From Pedobacter sp. HDW13 (GTDB lineage Bacteria > Bacteroidota > Bacteroidia > Sphingobacteriales > Sphingobacteriaceae), in the NCBI RefSeq assembly GCF_011303555.1, contig NZ_CP049868.1:1116001-1180000 (forward strand): a stretch of 64,000 bases of DNA, written 5' to 3'. The notes below the pieces were generated by a model that did no database searches, had not been told where the DNA came from, and saw nothing but the letters and a program-made list of their open reading frames with translations. Numbering within the stretch: position 1 is the stretch's first letter; every line of letters begins with the position of its first letter. Positions 49,635 to 58,286 of the stretch are shown one piece after another. Made by a program: the position numbers and the translations under genes.

Positions 49635-50045
49635 ATGAAAAAACTTACTATCTTATTGCTATGCATTGCCACACTAGGTCTGGCTTCATGCAAAAAAGAC
49701 ACCATTGTTCAACCAAGCAATGCCATTTTAACTGTAGTTAAAGATGTGGCTCCTAGCGCGTGGGTTTTAAGCAATGACGGAAAAACATATTCAGCCAATA
49801 TTTCAGTTCCGGAAATAGATCAGTTTCATATAGACAATGAAGGAACGCTGGTTTACATTTCATATAACAGCGGCGCAAGTTACATTGCACTACCATTTGT
49901 TTATAACGTAGATGCCTACAGTTTCGAAGTATATAAAGGAGGTATATCTATCGATGTACAAAGTTCAGATTATCAGGCAACAACACCTATAAAACCTACC
50001 TCAACAGTAAGAATAAAAATAGTATTAGTAGGAAACGACCTGTAA
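49635..50045 (+). CDS. small lipoprotein
   Basis: A 136-residue lipoprotein with lipobox LGLASC at Cys19 and a beta-rich mature part (VPEIDQFHIDNEGTLVYISY, YKGGISIDVQSSDYQ). I do not recognise a family. It is a single gene, convergent with the orphan ABC ATPase gene. Its terminator lies inside the 3' end of that gene. Confidence 0.75.
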   Translation: MKKLTILLLCIATLGLASCKKDTIVQPSNAILTVVKDVAPSAWVLSNDGKTYSANISVPEIDQFHIDNEGTLVYISYNSGASYIALPFVYNVDAYSFEVYKGGISIDVQSSDYQATTPIKPTSTVRIKIVLVGNDL

Positions 50046-50052
50046 ATAAGAT

Positions 50053-51045
50053 TTAAAACTCTAAAAAACGACTAATGTTCAATTGAACGTGGTCGTTTTT
50101 TTTATGCTCTCCCCTGTTCAATTGTATGGCACGGATATGAACGCCATTTCTTTCCAGCAGCAATTCATCATAAAAGCCTTTGTAATACACATCTTTTACT
50201 TCATAACGCCTGCTACTCCAGTTGCTATTCACCTCTGCCCATTCGGGATAGAATACCACAGTATCTTTTTGTGTTTTTAAACCAATTTTTTCGGCATCAG
50301 CAGCTGGCAAAACCACTGCGTTACCTAAAATTTGGGCTGTATAAATGTGGGCTGGGTGCTGGTAAATTTCGGCTGGTTTGCCGGTTTGCAAAAGTTCTCC
50401 GTTACGCAAAATCAGCAACTGATCAGCCAAAAATAAACCATCGGCCGGATCGTGTGATACCAGGATCACGGTTACGCCAGTTTCTGCCGCTACACGTTTA
50501 ATATCGGCACGTAGCTGGTTCTTAAGCAAGGCATCAACCTGACTAAAAGGCTCGTCTAAAAGCAAAACCTGCGTATCCGAAACCATAGCTTTGGCAATAG
50601 CCACACGCTGCTGTTCGCCACCGCTCAATTCTATTATTTTTTTATTCTGGAGTGGTAAAATCCGTAGATGTTCCATAATGGCCAAAGTTTTATCGGCTTT
50701 GGTTTTCAAGTCTGTATTGGATAATTGTGAGGCAATATTATCGTACACCTTCGCATAGATATTTAACGAAAAATCCTGAGTAACCATTTTCATCTGCTTA
50801 TGGCCAGGTATCAGTTGTTCATCTGGTCCTTTAACGCGCTTGTCTTCAAAATAGATTTCTCCTTCATCGGTTTTCAGCAAACCGTAAATTGATTTCAGCA
50901 GGGTAGATTTTCCGCTTCCACTTTCGCCTATAATGGCTACTACATCACCTCTTTTGATCTCAAAACTTACATTTTTAATCCCGCCGGCTTGTTCTGCCTG
51001 ATATTGCTTCGTTAAATTTTTAACACTGATTAGGATATTGCTCAC
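50053..51045 (-). CDS. ABC transporter ATP-binding protein (PotA/OpuCA-like), orphan
   Basis: A 330-residue ATPase: Walker A GESGSGKST, Q-loop VTQDFSLNI, signature LSGGEQQRVAIAKAM, Walker B LLLDEPFSQVD and H-loop SHDPADG. The C-terminal 110 residues (VLPAADAEKIG onward) look like a TOBE-type regulatory extension, as in polyamine, iron or osmolyte importers. No permease or binding-protein gene is adjacent. Its coding end overlaps a terminator serving the convergent lipoprotein gene. Confidence 0.85.
   Translation of the reverse strand: MSNILISVKNLTKQYQAEQAGGIKNVSFEIKRGDVVAIIGESGSGKSTLLKSIYGLLKTDEGEIYFEDKRVKGPDEQLIPGHKQMKMVTQDFSLNIYAKVYDNIASQLSNTDLKTKADKTLAIMEHLRILPLQNKKIIELSGGEQQRVAIAKAMVSDTQVLLLDEPFSQVDALLKNQLRADIKRVAAETGVTVILVSHDPADGLFLADQLLILRNGELLQTGKPAEIYQHPAHIYTAQILGNAVVLPAADAEKIGLKTQKDTVVFYPEWAEVNSNWSSRRYEVKDVYYKGFYDELLLERNGVHIRAIQLNRGEHKKNDHVQLNISRFLEF
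50063..50103 (+). terminator. terminator of the lipoprotein gene inside the ABC ATPase gene
   Basis: AAAAAACGAC (50063-50072) pairs with GTCGTTTTTT (50092-50101), and the loop contains the perfect palindrome GTTCAATTGAAC (50077-50088). T residues run to 50103. The whole element is within the last codons of the oppositely oriented ATPase gene, so one sequence is both coding and a terminator. Confidence 0.8.
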
Positions 51046-51159
51046 GGGGTAAAGATAGTGAATAAGCTTAATGCAGAAAGACTAAAGCTGAAAGCAAAAT
51101 CACTTACATAATAAACCAAGTATTTTAACTTCTGAAATGTTTCTGAAAACATGTTAAAC

Positions 51160-51192
51160 AAAAAATCCTGTCTCGCCTAACCGAAACAGGAT
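51160..51192 (-). terminator. terminator after the outer-membrane barrel gene
   Basis: On the minus strand ATCCTGTTTCG (51192-51182) pairs with CGAGACAGGAT (51175-51165), followed by a run of six U (51165-51160). It ends the sigma/anti-sigma/barrel operon, 51 bases after the 51243 stop. Confidence 0.88.
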
Positions 51193-51242
51193 CTGTTCAT
51201 TTGTGTGTTGTTGTAATCAAGTCCCTTCAGGGGATATATGGG

Positions 51243-52028
51243 CTAATTTAACCCAAAAGTAACCCCGAAGCTCATGTTTTTTAAACCTGCTTGCTGCGAA
51301 GTGGTAAACATATCGTTGAAATAGTATTTGGTAAACAAGCCCAAACCACCGTATCCGAACCTGATTGTACCTCCGTAACGAACCGACTGAAAGTGGTAGC
51401 TATCGTATTGTTTCTCTTTACCACGCTCTGCACTGATTTGTTTAATCTTTCCGTTTAACAAAAAGCTCACTTCAGGACCTAACACCAGGTAAAATCTTTT
51501 GCCATTTCTATTTTCTGAAGTGCGGAATTCAAAGTTTAATGGAATATGCACATAGCTGCTCGAGAAACGATTTTTAGAGAAATGTACCGGCGACTGATCG
51601 GTGTAAACAAATTCATTTGAATTTTTAGCGATGGTAATATCTTTTCTTAAACGAATCAAAGTCCAATCGAAACCACCCGCTACATACACTTTAAAGTTCG
51701 AATTAAAACGGTAACCAAGTTGTAAGATATCAAAAGAGAATGTACTGGTTTTACCACCTTTGTAATCTAAAAAATCATTGTTTGGCGATAAATTAAAACT
51801 TCCGTTATCAATTAACCTCGAGAAACCCAAATCAACCCGGGTAAAGGTAATTCCGCCAACAAAACGACCTTTTTTAACTGAATCTGCTGTTTTACTTTTT
51901 ATAATAATACCATGACCTTCACTGTAATCCATTTTCTTTTTGGTGGTATCTTGTTGTGCAAAAGCACCTGGAGCCATAACACCGGCAAGCCCGCTTACCA
52001 AAAGTGTTGTAAAAATTAGACGTTTCAT
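51243..52028 (-). CDS. outer-membrane beta-barrel protein
   Basis: A 261-residue exported protein (signal peptide about 1-24, AFAQQ end). Alternating beta strands such as FVGGITFTRVDLGFSRL, FKVYVAGGFDWTLIRLRK, FYLVLGPEVSFLLN and a terminal MSFGVTFGLN are typical of small barrels of the PorT/OmpW type. It ends an operon with an ECF sigma factor and its anti-sigma partner, so it may be a target or sensor of that system. The family is not specified. Confidence 0.75.
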   Translation of the reverse strand: MKRLIFTTLLVSGLAGVMAPGAFAQQDTTKKKMDYSEGHGIIIKSKTADSVKKGRFVGGITFTRVDLGFSRLIDNGSFNLSPNNDFLDYKGGKTSTFSFDILQLGYRFNSNFKVYVAGGFDWTLIRLRKDITIAKNSNEFVYTDQSPVHFSKNRFSSSYVHIPLNFEFRTSENRNGKRFYLVLGPEVSFLLNGKIKQISAERGKEKQYDSYHFQSVRYGGTIRFGYGGLGLFTKYYFNDMFTTSQQAGLKNMSFGVTFGLN

Positions 52029-52114
52029 ATCTGTGTGTTTGTTATGTTTAATTTTGTAATATTTTAATATCAGATGCTGTTAACTGAAAACTGATAACTG
52101 TGAATTGCAAACTG

Positions 52115-52870
52115 TTATTTCTTCCGTTTGCCTATTTTAAAGGGCCCGATATTGATTGATGATAGCGAAGAATCGTCGTCATCAGTTCTGAACTGGATAA
52201 ACTTATCTTTCCGCTTATCTACCTTGTTTACGATCAGGTTTACCACATCGCCCACATTACGGATATTTTTAATATTCTGCTCATCGTTATCATTAATGGG
52301 TTCATCTACCTTAACTGGCGTAGGATTAGCCGCAATTACGATCTCTTTCTCAGGCTGAAGAATCGCTTCTTCAATTCTTGTCTTAATATCCTTTTTAGGT
52401 TCTTCTGTTTTAGCTATAGTAGTTCCTTGTTTTAAAAGTTCGGGAGCAGTAACTATTTTTTGTTTTTCTACAGGTTTAACTACTTTTTTAGCGGTAATTT
52501 TAGCCAAACTGGTAGCTAGTTTAGTGCTAACTGGTAAAACTACTTCTGTCTTTTCAATTGGCTTAACCTTGGTAACAACCGAATCCTGAACAGGTTGCTC
52601 TACCACAACTGGTTTTACTTTAGGTACAACATAGCTTGTTAACTGTTTAGGATTAACATTTTGTTTCTGATAAACTAAAATACCTGCTGTAACTACCACT
52701 AATACCGCAGCTGCCGATAACCAGTAAATGGGTATAATCCTTTTTTTCTTTGGCTCAATTTCGCTTTCAATATTGCTCCATAAATCCCGCGATGGTGTGA
52801 TCTCTGCATCGTCAAAAGCATTTTTAAACAGCTGATCAAAATCCTTATCCTGTGTAGGTTGCATAACCAA
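52115..52870 (-). CDS. probable anti-sigma factor, single-pass membrane protein
   Basis: A 251-residue protein with a short cytoplasmic N-terminus (about 1-40: DFDQLFKNAFDDAEITPSRD), a membrane helix (about 46-66, YWLSAAAVLVVVTAGILVY) and a long charged Lys/Val/Pro-rich periplasmic tail. It overlaps the sigma gene by 26 bases (52845-52870), a hallmark of sigma/anti-sigma pairs. No classical zinc-binding anti-sigma motif is seen, so the role is inferred mainly from position. Confidence 0.65.
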   Translation of the reverse strand: MVMQPTQDKDFDQLFKNAFDDAEITPSRDLWSNIESEIEPKKKRIIPIYWLSAAAVLVVVTAGILVYQKQNVNPKQLTSYVVPKVKPVVVEQPVQDSVVTKVKPIEKTEVVLPVSTKLATSLAKITAKKVVKPVEKQKIVTAPELLKQGTTIAKTEEPKKDIKTRIEEAILQPEKEIVIAANPTPVKVDEPINDNDEQNIKNIRNVGDVVNLIVNKVDKRKDKFIQFRTDDDDSSLSSINIGPFKIGKRKK

Positions 52871-53413
52871 ATCCCTCCATTTTTATAATTTCTTCCTTTA
52901 ATATTGCCCGGGCTCTCGATAACTGCGATTTACTTGCTCCTTCTGAGATGCCAAGTGTTTCGCCTATTTCTTTGTGCGAGTAGCCCTCTATTACGTACAT
53001 GTTAAAAACCATCCGGTAACCATCTGCCAGTTTTTGTATCACTTTCATCAGGTCTTGCATACCTAAACGGCTAAAATCAAATCCTGTTGAAGGTTGTTCA
53101 TAGGCTTCGTCTATTTCAACCACATTTAAGCTGCGCAGGTTTTTGCGGTAACTTTCAATGGCTGTGTTTACCATTACCCTTCTAATCCAACCTTCAAAAG
53201 AACCTTCCCCCGGTATTCCTTAATTTTCTGAAAAACTTTAATGTAACCCATTTGCAGTACATCTTCAGCTTCCATCTTATCTTTGGCGTAGCGCATACAA
53301 ACGGCCAGCATTTTCGATGCAGTTTGCCTGTACAGCAGCTCCTGCATCTTCCGGTCGCCGGCTTTGCAGCCTTCCATCAAATCGTTTATCGTATAGCTTC
53401 GCGTCAATTTCAT
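52845..53413 (-). CDS. ECF RNA polymerase sigma factor, one-base frame break
   Basis: A sigma-70 family member of 189 residues once one frame is restored. Region 2 is in YAKDKMEAEDVLQMGYIKVF, and region 4 in SHKEIGETLGISEGASKSQL. Within the gene the C run at 53207-53211 (five) breaks the frame; six would give EYRGEGSFEGWIRRVMVN, a good family match. I treat this as one gene. It heads the operon with the anti-sigma and barrel genes. Confidence 0.9.
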
Positions 53414-53695
53414 TGTGTGTTTGTATATAGAAGATGGTCAATTACAAACAATGGTTGCATGGGGTAGTAGAAAAAGTTAAATAAAGTTAAATTTATTTTT
53501 ACAACCACTGATTATCAGCAAGATAAACATGCAGCAGTTTCCAGAGAAAGATATAGATTTTTTATGGAAAAATGAACAGGCAGCATTTCTTAGCAGGATG
53601 TCCCGCTATCCGCTCCAAAGCCTCGGTTCGTTCCTTGCCTTCGTGCTTTCGCTTCTATCGGGTTTAAAAAACATAAGGTGATGCTCAAAAACAAT

Positions 53696-53728
53696 AAACC
53701 TCGTAGGTTTTAGAAATCTACGAGGTTT
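53696..53728. repeat. palindrome of the AAACCTCGTAGG family
   Basis: AAACCTCGTAGGTT and AATCTACGAGGTTT pair across a short spacer. It is a diverged second copy of the repeat at 39683-39715. Confidence 0.85.
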
Positions 53729-53737
53729 GAAAATTAT

Positions 53738-53771
53738 TTCATTGCACCTGAGTTCAGTCAGATGCAATGAA
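53738..53771 (-). terminator. possible terminator of the 53801 gene
   Basis: TTCATTGCA (53738-53746) pairs perfectly with TGCAATGAA (53763-53771). On the minus strand it is followed by a weak AATAATTTTC stretch. It lies 29 bases downstream of the stop codon of the barrel-like gene. Confidence 0.45.
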
Positions 53772-53800
53772 TGAGGAAACAAGCGTTTAGTTTTTCGCTT

Positions 53801-54958
53801 TTACCTTTCTGCCTTCTTCACCTTAAACAATTTAAAGTCCTGTTTGTAGGTTAAGAAAAATGAGTGGTTAAACTGAAGTTGTTTATCAGTATGATCGAGG
53901 TCGATATGTGGTTCGAAACGAACATCGAGATATAAATGTGGGACCAGCTCTTTTTGGTAAGCATAACGCAGCGAAACAATGTTTCGGGCACTCTGCCTTA
54001 AACCAGGACTGTATAAATTATCTGAAACTGATTCATAAAGTGGCATACCTTTAATCGAAATAAAATTATTCCCTTTCCAGTATGAGGCCACTAAACTTCC
54101 CCATTTACTTTCTACACCTGCATTCAGCCATAACCCAAAACCACCTTCGTAAGCCCTTCTTTTATCGGGCGAAAGGTCTTTATACACTGCAACATAGTTA
54201 TCGGCATATACCTGCTTAATATTCGTATTAATGGCCTTATGTAATTTTAAACCTGCCGCACCATTAAATAAAGTGCTAATCGGTATGTCTTTAAGCACAT
54301 CAATCTGACCGCCCTGGTGAAAAGCTAAAAACTGTGCAGGTACACTAAATTTCCAGCCATTACTTTCGGCAAGTGTGGTTTCGGTAGATAAACCACCTAT
54401 AATTTCTTCCTTGGCCGGGTCGCCTTTATAAATCATCTTCTGCCAGGCAATCCAGGCATCTAAATTAAATCTTTTGCGTTCTACCAAAAGCTGTGTACCA
54501 TATTCAATTGGTGTAGTAATGGTTCTTTCGAAATCGTAAAGCGGCTCAATGTATTTATGCTGAATGCCACCTTCTAAGCTTCCGAAAATTAAGGTCAGGT
54601 TTCTTTTGTGGTACTTTAAACTGAATAAAGGTTTGGCATCGCTCACCCCATTTCTACCAAAATCTTTACGGATAAAAGCTCCGGCAGTAATGGCCAGATT
54701 CGGGTGCGCATAATATACAATTTGCGGCTGTAACTGTGTACCATATAAGGTATAACCATCGTGAAAATCGTTGGTATACTCGTAATTACGCACATAATTG
54801 AAATTGTAAAAATTAAAATGTACCTCGTTGGTTAAACTGCTATCCGGGCGGATCCTGTTTTCGAAAGCCGATTGATTAAATTGCGCCGAAGCTAAATAAG
54901 AACTGAAGAGAAAGGATATAAAAAGTACGGTCTTTTTCAGACCCGTTTGTATAAACAT
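53801..54958 (-). CDS. exported protein, likely outer-membrane beta-barrel
   Basis: A 385-residue exported protein (signal peptide about 1-25, ending SAQFNQ). Mature sequence is beta-rich with many aromatic strands such as VHFNFYNFNYVRNYEY, YYAHPNLAITAGAFIRK and LYLDVRFEPHIDLDH. The C-terminus SFFLTYKQDFKLFKVKK ends near a strand. No known family is recognised. Single gene on the minus strand, downstream of HemJ-cluster repeats. Confidence 0.65.
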   Translation of the reverse strand: MFIQTGLKKTVLFISFLFSSYLASAQFNQSAFENRIRPDSSLTNEVHFNFYNFNYVRNYEYTNDFHDGYTLYGTQLQPQIVYYAHPNLAITAGAFIRKDFGRNGVSDAKPLFSLKYHKRNLTLIFGSLEGGIQHKYIEPLYDFERTITTPIEYGTQLLVERKRFNLDAWIAWQKMIYKGDPAKEEIIGGLSTETTLAESNGWKFSVPAQFLAFHQGGQIDVLKDIPISTLFNGAAGLKLHKAINTNIKQVYADNYVAVYKDLSPDKRRAYEGGFGLWLNAGVESKWGSLVASYWKGNNFISIKGMPLYESVSDNLYSPGLRQSARNIVSLRYAYQKELVPHLYLDVRFEPHIDLDHTDKQLQFNHSFFLTYKQDFKLFKVKKAER

Positions 54959-55143
54959 GAGCTTGGATTTTATGGCTCAAATTTAGAATAGTTTTTCGTT
55001 TATTTAACCGCGAAGTATACTAAGTTTACGCAAAGAAAACAAAGTTGCTCTTTGTCTGACCACGAAGGCACAAAGAACACAAAGCTTTTGCAACGCCCCT
55101 GATTACAATAGTATCCTTGACTTAGTGCCTTTGCCTTAAAAGG

Positions 55144-55704
55144 CTATTCACCGCGCTTTTTACGATAATTTTTATATAATTTAACTGCAATCATTATGGC
55201 CATAGCAACGCCCATAATGCCGATTAAACCATAAACCCAGTTGAGAGCATTTTTAAGGATAACCACAAATACAATGGCAATCATAAAAATGGTAGCGAGT
55301 TCGCGCCATAAACGCAACTGGAAACTGCTTAACTTAAAATGATTGTTTTTAAGCTGTTTTACGATGTCTTGGCAAATGAAATGATAAACAAGTAAACCAA
55401 CAACGAAAGCAAGCTTCACCCACATCCAATCGGCCTGTAGCAGCCCTTGGTTTAAAGTTAACATAGATGCTCCTGCCAATACCGAAATAATCATTGCCGG
55501 AGTGGCAATAATTTTCCATAAAGTATCCTCCATTTTAACAAACTGTTTCTGGAGGATACTTTTTTCTGGTTCGGGTTTCTCGTTAGCCTCGGTATGGTAA
55601 ATAAAAATACTTAAAATATAAAATAACCCAGCCATCCAGCTAATCACAAACACAATGTGAACCGCTTTAAAGTAAGCATAATATGGCAACAAGGTTTCTA
55701 TCAT
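55144..55704 (-). CDS. hemJ: protoporphyrinogen oxidase HemJ (CopD-like membrane protein)
   Basis: A 186-residue protein with four to five membrane helices. KAVHIVFVISWMAGLFYI in the first helix carries the conserved His of the HemJ/YqhA family. Oxidises protoporphyrinogen IX, the step after hemE and hemF/N. It is 119 bases after hemE and the same direction. The CopD alternative is excluded mainly by size and gene neighbourhood. Confidence 0.85.
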   Translation of the reverse strand: MIETLLPYYAYFKAVHIVFVISWMAGLFYILSIFIYHTEANEKPEPEKSILQKQFVKMEDTLWKIIATPAMIISVLAGASMLTLNQGLLQADWMWVKLAFVVGLLVYHFICQDIVKQLKNNHFKLSSFQLRLWRELATIFMIAIVFVVILKNALNWVYGLIGIMGVAMAIMIAVKLYKNYRKKRGE

Positions 55705-55722
55705 TTTAGTTATTCTAACTTA

Positions 55723-55794
55723 CGTCATGCTGAACTTGTTTCAGCATCTCTTTTGTAGAAGAGACCCTGAGCTAAATCCAATAGCAGCGTGACG
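55723..55794. repeat. palindromic repeat (CGTCATGCTGAACTTG family)
   Basis: Starts CGTCATGCTGAACTTG and TTTCAGCATCTCTTTT, ends GACCCTGAGC ... AGCGTGACG. Inverted ends. Located between hemE and hemJ. Confidence 0.85.
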
Positions 55795-55823
55795 TGATTT
55801 AGTGATTATGCTTGAGCTATCAA

Positions 55824-56849
55824 TTAATACCTAAACTCCTTCACTACTTCAATCGCATATTTTACGTTATCGAAAGGAATATCTGGCATAATACCGTGAC
55901 CTAAGTTAAAGATAAAACCTTCGGTACCACGCATGCGTTCGAATAATTTGTGGATCTGTGCTTTAATAACGGCTTTATCGGCGTATAAAATATGTGGATC
56001 TAAATTACCTTGTACAGCAATACCTTTTGGCAAAGCATTTTTAATATTCAATAAATCAGCATTCCAGTCAACCGAAATTACATCTGGCTTAGCCTCAGCC
56101 ATAATTGGCGCAAAAACCGAACTTCCTTTACAGAAAGAAATAACCGGAATATCTTTTCGGTTTAAGTTTGAAATGATTTCCTGAATGTAGCGATGAGAAA
56201 ACTCCTGGTAATCGTTCCACGATAAGGCAAGCGCCCAACTGTCAAAAATCTGGATAGCGTTTACACCGGCAGCAATCTGAAGGTTAAGATAATCGGCAGT
56301 TACTTTAGCAATTTTTGCTAAAAGCTTATGTGCCAACTCTGGTTGGTTGTGTATAAAAAGCTTGGTTAATTTGAAATCTTTAGATGAACCACCCTCAATT
56401 AAATAGCTCATTACCGTAAACGGTGCACCAGCAAAACCAATTAACGGAATCCTGTTATCCAAACGTTGTTGAATAACTTTAATCGCGTCAGCTACATATT
56501 GTAATTCATCTAAACAATCAACATTCAGGTTTTCAATATCTTGTGCAGTACGTACAGGATTTGCAAACTTAGGACCAACACCTTGCGTAAAACTTAAATC
56601 TCCGCCCATGGCTTCACCTGTTACCAAAATATCGCAGAACAAAATCGCGGCATCAATATCCAACAAATCAACTGGCAGCATGGTTACATCTGCTGCAATT
56701 TCAGGGTTTTTACACATCTCTAAAAAAGAGTATTTGTTTTTAATCTCCCAATATTGCGGCATAAAACGGCCTGCCTGACGCATCATCCACACGGGTGGGC
56801 GTTCTGTTTGTTTTGAAAATGCTGCGTCTAAAAATAAATTATTCTTCAT
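55824..56849 (-). CDS. hemE: uroporphyrinogen decarboxylase
   Basis: A 341-residue enzyme decarboxylating uroporphyrinogen III to coproporphyrinogen III. The signature PPVWMMRQAGRFMPQY is at residues 18-33, and the second signature GFAGAPFTVMSYLIEGG in the middle. Catalytic Asp and Tyr residues lie in the standard positions. It belongs to the heme cluster and precedes hemJ. The length is typical. Confidence 0.97.
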   Translation of the reverse strand: MKNNLFLDAAFSKQTERPPVWMMRQAGRFMPQYWEIKNKYSFLEMCKNPEIAADVTMLPVDLLDIDAAILFCDILVTGEAMGGDLSFTQGVGPKFANPVRTAQDIENLNVDCLDELQYVADAIKVIQQRLDNRIPLIGFAGAPFTVMSYLIEGGSSKDFKLTKLFIHNQPELAHKLLAKIAKVTADYLNLQIAAGVNAIQIFDSWALALSWNDYQEFSHRYIQEIISNLNRKDIPVISFCKGSSVFAPIMAEAKPDVISVDWNADLLNIKNALPKGIAVQGNLDPHILYADKAVIKAQIHKLFERMRGTEGFIFNLGHGIMPDIPFDNVKYAIEVVKEFRY

Positions 56850-56874
56850 GATTTGTATTTGGTGTTGTACTTAT

Positions 56875-56940
56875 CCTCGCCCTGAATTCATTTCAGGGTC
56901 TAACTTACAAAGAGATGCTGAAATAAATTCAGCATGACGA
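56875..56940. repeat. palindromic repeat (CCCTGAATTCATTTCAGGG / GCTGAAATAAATTCAGC)
   Basis: Two hairpins in tandem with arms CCCTGAA/TTCAGGG and ATGCTGAAATAAATTCAGCAT. Located upstream of hemE. Same family as 48851-48914. Confidence 0.85.
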
Positions 56941-56989
56941 ATTGCTAAAGAACGAATAGTCCAAAATATTAATTTCGCAAAGGTATAAA

Positions 56990-57036
56990 TAAAAAAAAAA
57001 CGAAGTACCTTTTTATCGCTAAACTGGTGCTTCGTT
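56990..57036 (-). terminator. terminator after the TPR-like gene
   Basis: On the minus strand AACGAAGCACC pairs with GGTACTTCGTT (56999-57009 with 57026-57036), followed by a run of about ten U (57000-56991). It lies 22 bases after the stop of the 57059 gene and before the hemE gene. Confidence 0.88.
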
Positions 57037-57058
57037 ATTCAAAATGACAATAGTCCTA

Positions 57059-57574
57059 TTATATTTTGCTTATTTCCTTTTCTATTTTAACAATGATGTC
57101 TTTCGATCGCTGTGTTTCGGCCAGTTCTTTAGCCAGTTTGGTATAGGCCTCTGCCCTTTCCCGATCTTTTTTACGCAAAGCTAAATTAGCCAGATGAATC
57201 AATACATAAGCCTTCTCGTTCTTACCTCCCACCGGAAAACGGCTGGCCAGTTGAAAGTGATACTCGGCCTTATCCCACTCCTCTTCTTTCAACGCCATGT
57301 TACCTTGCATAAATTCATAGTAACCTCTGCGGCTTTTAGCTAAACGCTCTGGTTTTGCCACCTCCGCAAGCAAAGCTTTCACTTTACCAAATTCGTTATT
57401 TTTAAAATGCTTTGAAGCCATTAAAACCGAACTGTGTTTAAAATGACTCCACACAACAAAGGCAAATAAAAGCCCCGAAACGGCTGCCAGCTGATATTGA
57501 TTATAAAAAACACAAACCAAACCGGCCAGCACAAAAACTGCCATTAAAGCATACCTGCCTTTATTATTGTACAT
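57059..57574 (-). CDS. membrane protein with TPR-like helices
   Basis: A 171-residue protein with two N-terminal membrane helices (about 8-26 and 30-45). A cytoplasmic TPR-like part follows, with repeated helical pieces (RGYYEFMQGNMALKEEEWDK and KAYVLIHLANLALRKKDRER). It overlaps the response regulator gene by one base and so is part of that operon. No known function. The TPR call is by pattern only. Confidence 0.6.
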   Translation of the reverse strand: MYNNKGRYALMAVFVLAGLVCVFYNQYQLAAVSGLLFAFVVWSHFKHSSVLMASKHFKNNEFGKVKALLAEVAKPERLAKSRRGYYEFMQGNMALKEEEWDKAEYHFQLASRFPVGGKNEKAYVLIHLANLALRKKDRERAEAYTKLAKELAETQRSKDIIVKIEKEISKI

Positions 57575-58278
57575 TAATGACTATCGGTAAATTTATAACC
57601 TACCCCACGGATGGAGTGAAAGTAAACTGGATTTTTTTGATCTGGTTCGAAATACTTACGGAAAGTTAAAATGAAGTTATCGATCGTTCTGGTTGAAGGA
57701 TAAACATCGTAATTCCAAACTGTTTCCAAAATCTGTTCTCTCGAAACTGCATCGTTTTTGCGCTCGATTAACAGTTTCAATAACATGGTTTCTTTTTTGG
57801 TTAATGGTGTAATGGTACCATCATCGTGTTTCAACTCAAAAGAGTTAAAATAGATTGTTTTATCGCCGATTTTGTAAGAATTTAATTCCTTTAAATCATC
57901 AGATTTTAAACTGCGTTTAACCAAAATACCAACTCGAAGAATCAGTTCTTCTAAGTTAAATGGTTTAACCAAATAATCGTCGGCTCCTTTTTTCAAACCT
58001 AAAACACGGTCTTCCGAAGTGTTTTTTGCTGTTAAAAACATAATCGGAACTTCTGCATTTTCTAAACGTATGGTTTCGCAAACCTGGAAGCCATCCATTT
58101 CGGGCAGCATTACATCTAATACAATCAGATTGAAGCGTTCTTCTTTAAATACTTTAAGAGCGGTTTTGCCATCTTTAACGGCGTGAACTTTATATCCTTC
58201 AAGTTCGAGGTTTAATTTAATAGCATCTAACAAGTGATCCTCGTCTTCTACCAATAGAATTCTTAATTTTTGTGACAT
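57574..58278 (-). CDS. OmpR-type response regulator
   Basis: A 234-residue regulator. The receiver domain contains EDEDHL and the phosphoacceptor Asp in LIVLDVMLPEMDGF (about residue 54). The winged-helix domain (about 135-232) has TPLTKKETMLLKLLIERKND and SRTIDNFILTFRKYFEPD-like text ending HSIRGVGYKF. It resembles the RprY group of Bacteroidota. It lies next to its kinase within the heme cluster. Confidence 0.95.
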   Translation of the reverse strand: MSQKLRILLVEDEDHLLDAIKLNLELEGYKVHAVKDGKTALKVFKEERFNLIVLDVMLPEMDGFQVCETIRLENAEVPIMFLTAKNTSEDRVLGLKKGADDYLVKPFNLEELILRVGILVKRSLKSDDLKELNSYKIGDKTIYFNSFELKHDDGTITPLTKKETMLLKLLIERKNDAVSREQILETVWNYDVYPSTRTIDNFILTFRKYFEPDQKNPVYFHSIRGVGYKFTDSH

Positions 58279-58286
58279 AATTGAGA

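Larger units (their letters stand above)
53414..53800. other. 387-base gap with dispersed repeats
   Basis: There is no ORF worth naming. The gap contains repeat text resembling the Sphingobacteria intergenic element AGGATGTCCCGCTATCCGCT (53597-53616, extending to about 53662), the AAACCTCGTAGG palindrome at 53696-53728 and another hairpin at 53738-53771. The promoter for the sigma gene is probably in the first 100 bases. Confidence 0.5.

Noticed and set aside
53801..54958. TonB-dependent receptor call for the 385-residue exported protein
   Set aside because: Too short, with no plug or TonB box. Only a general barrel-like character is supported.
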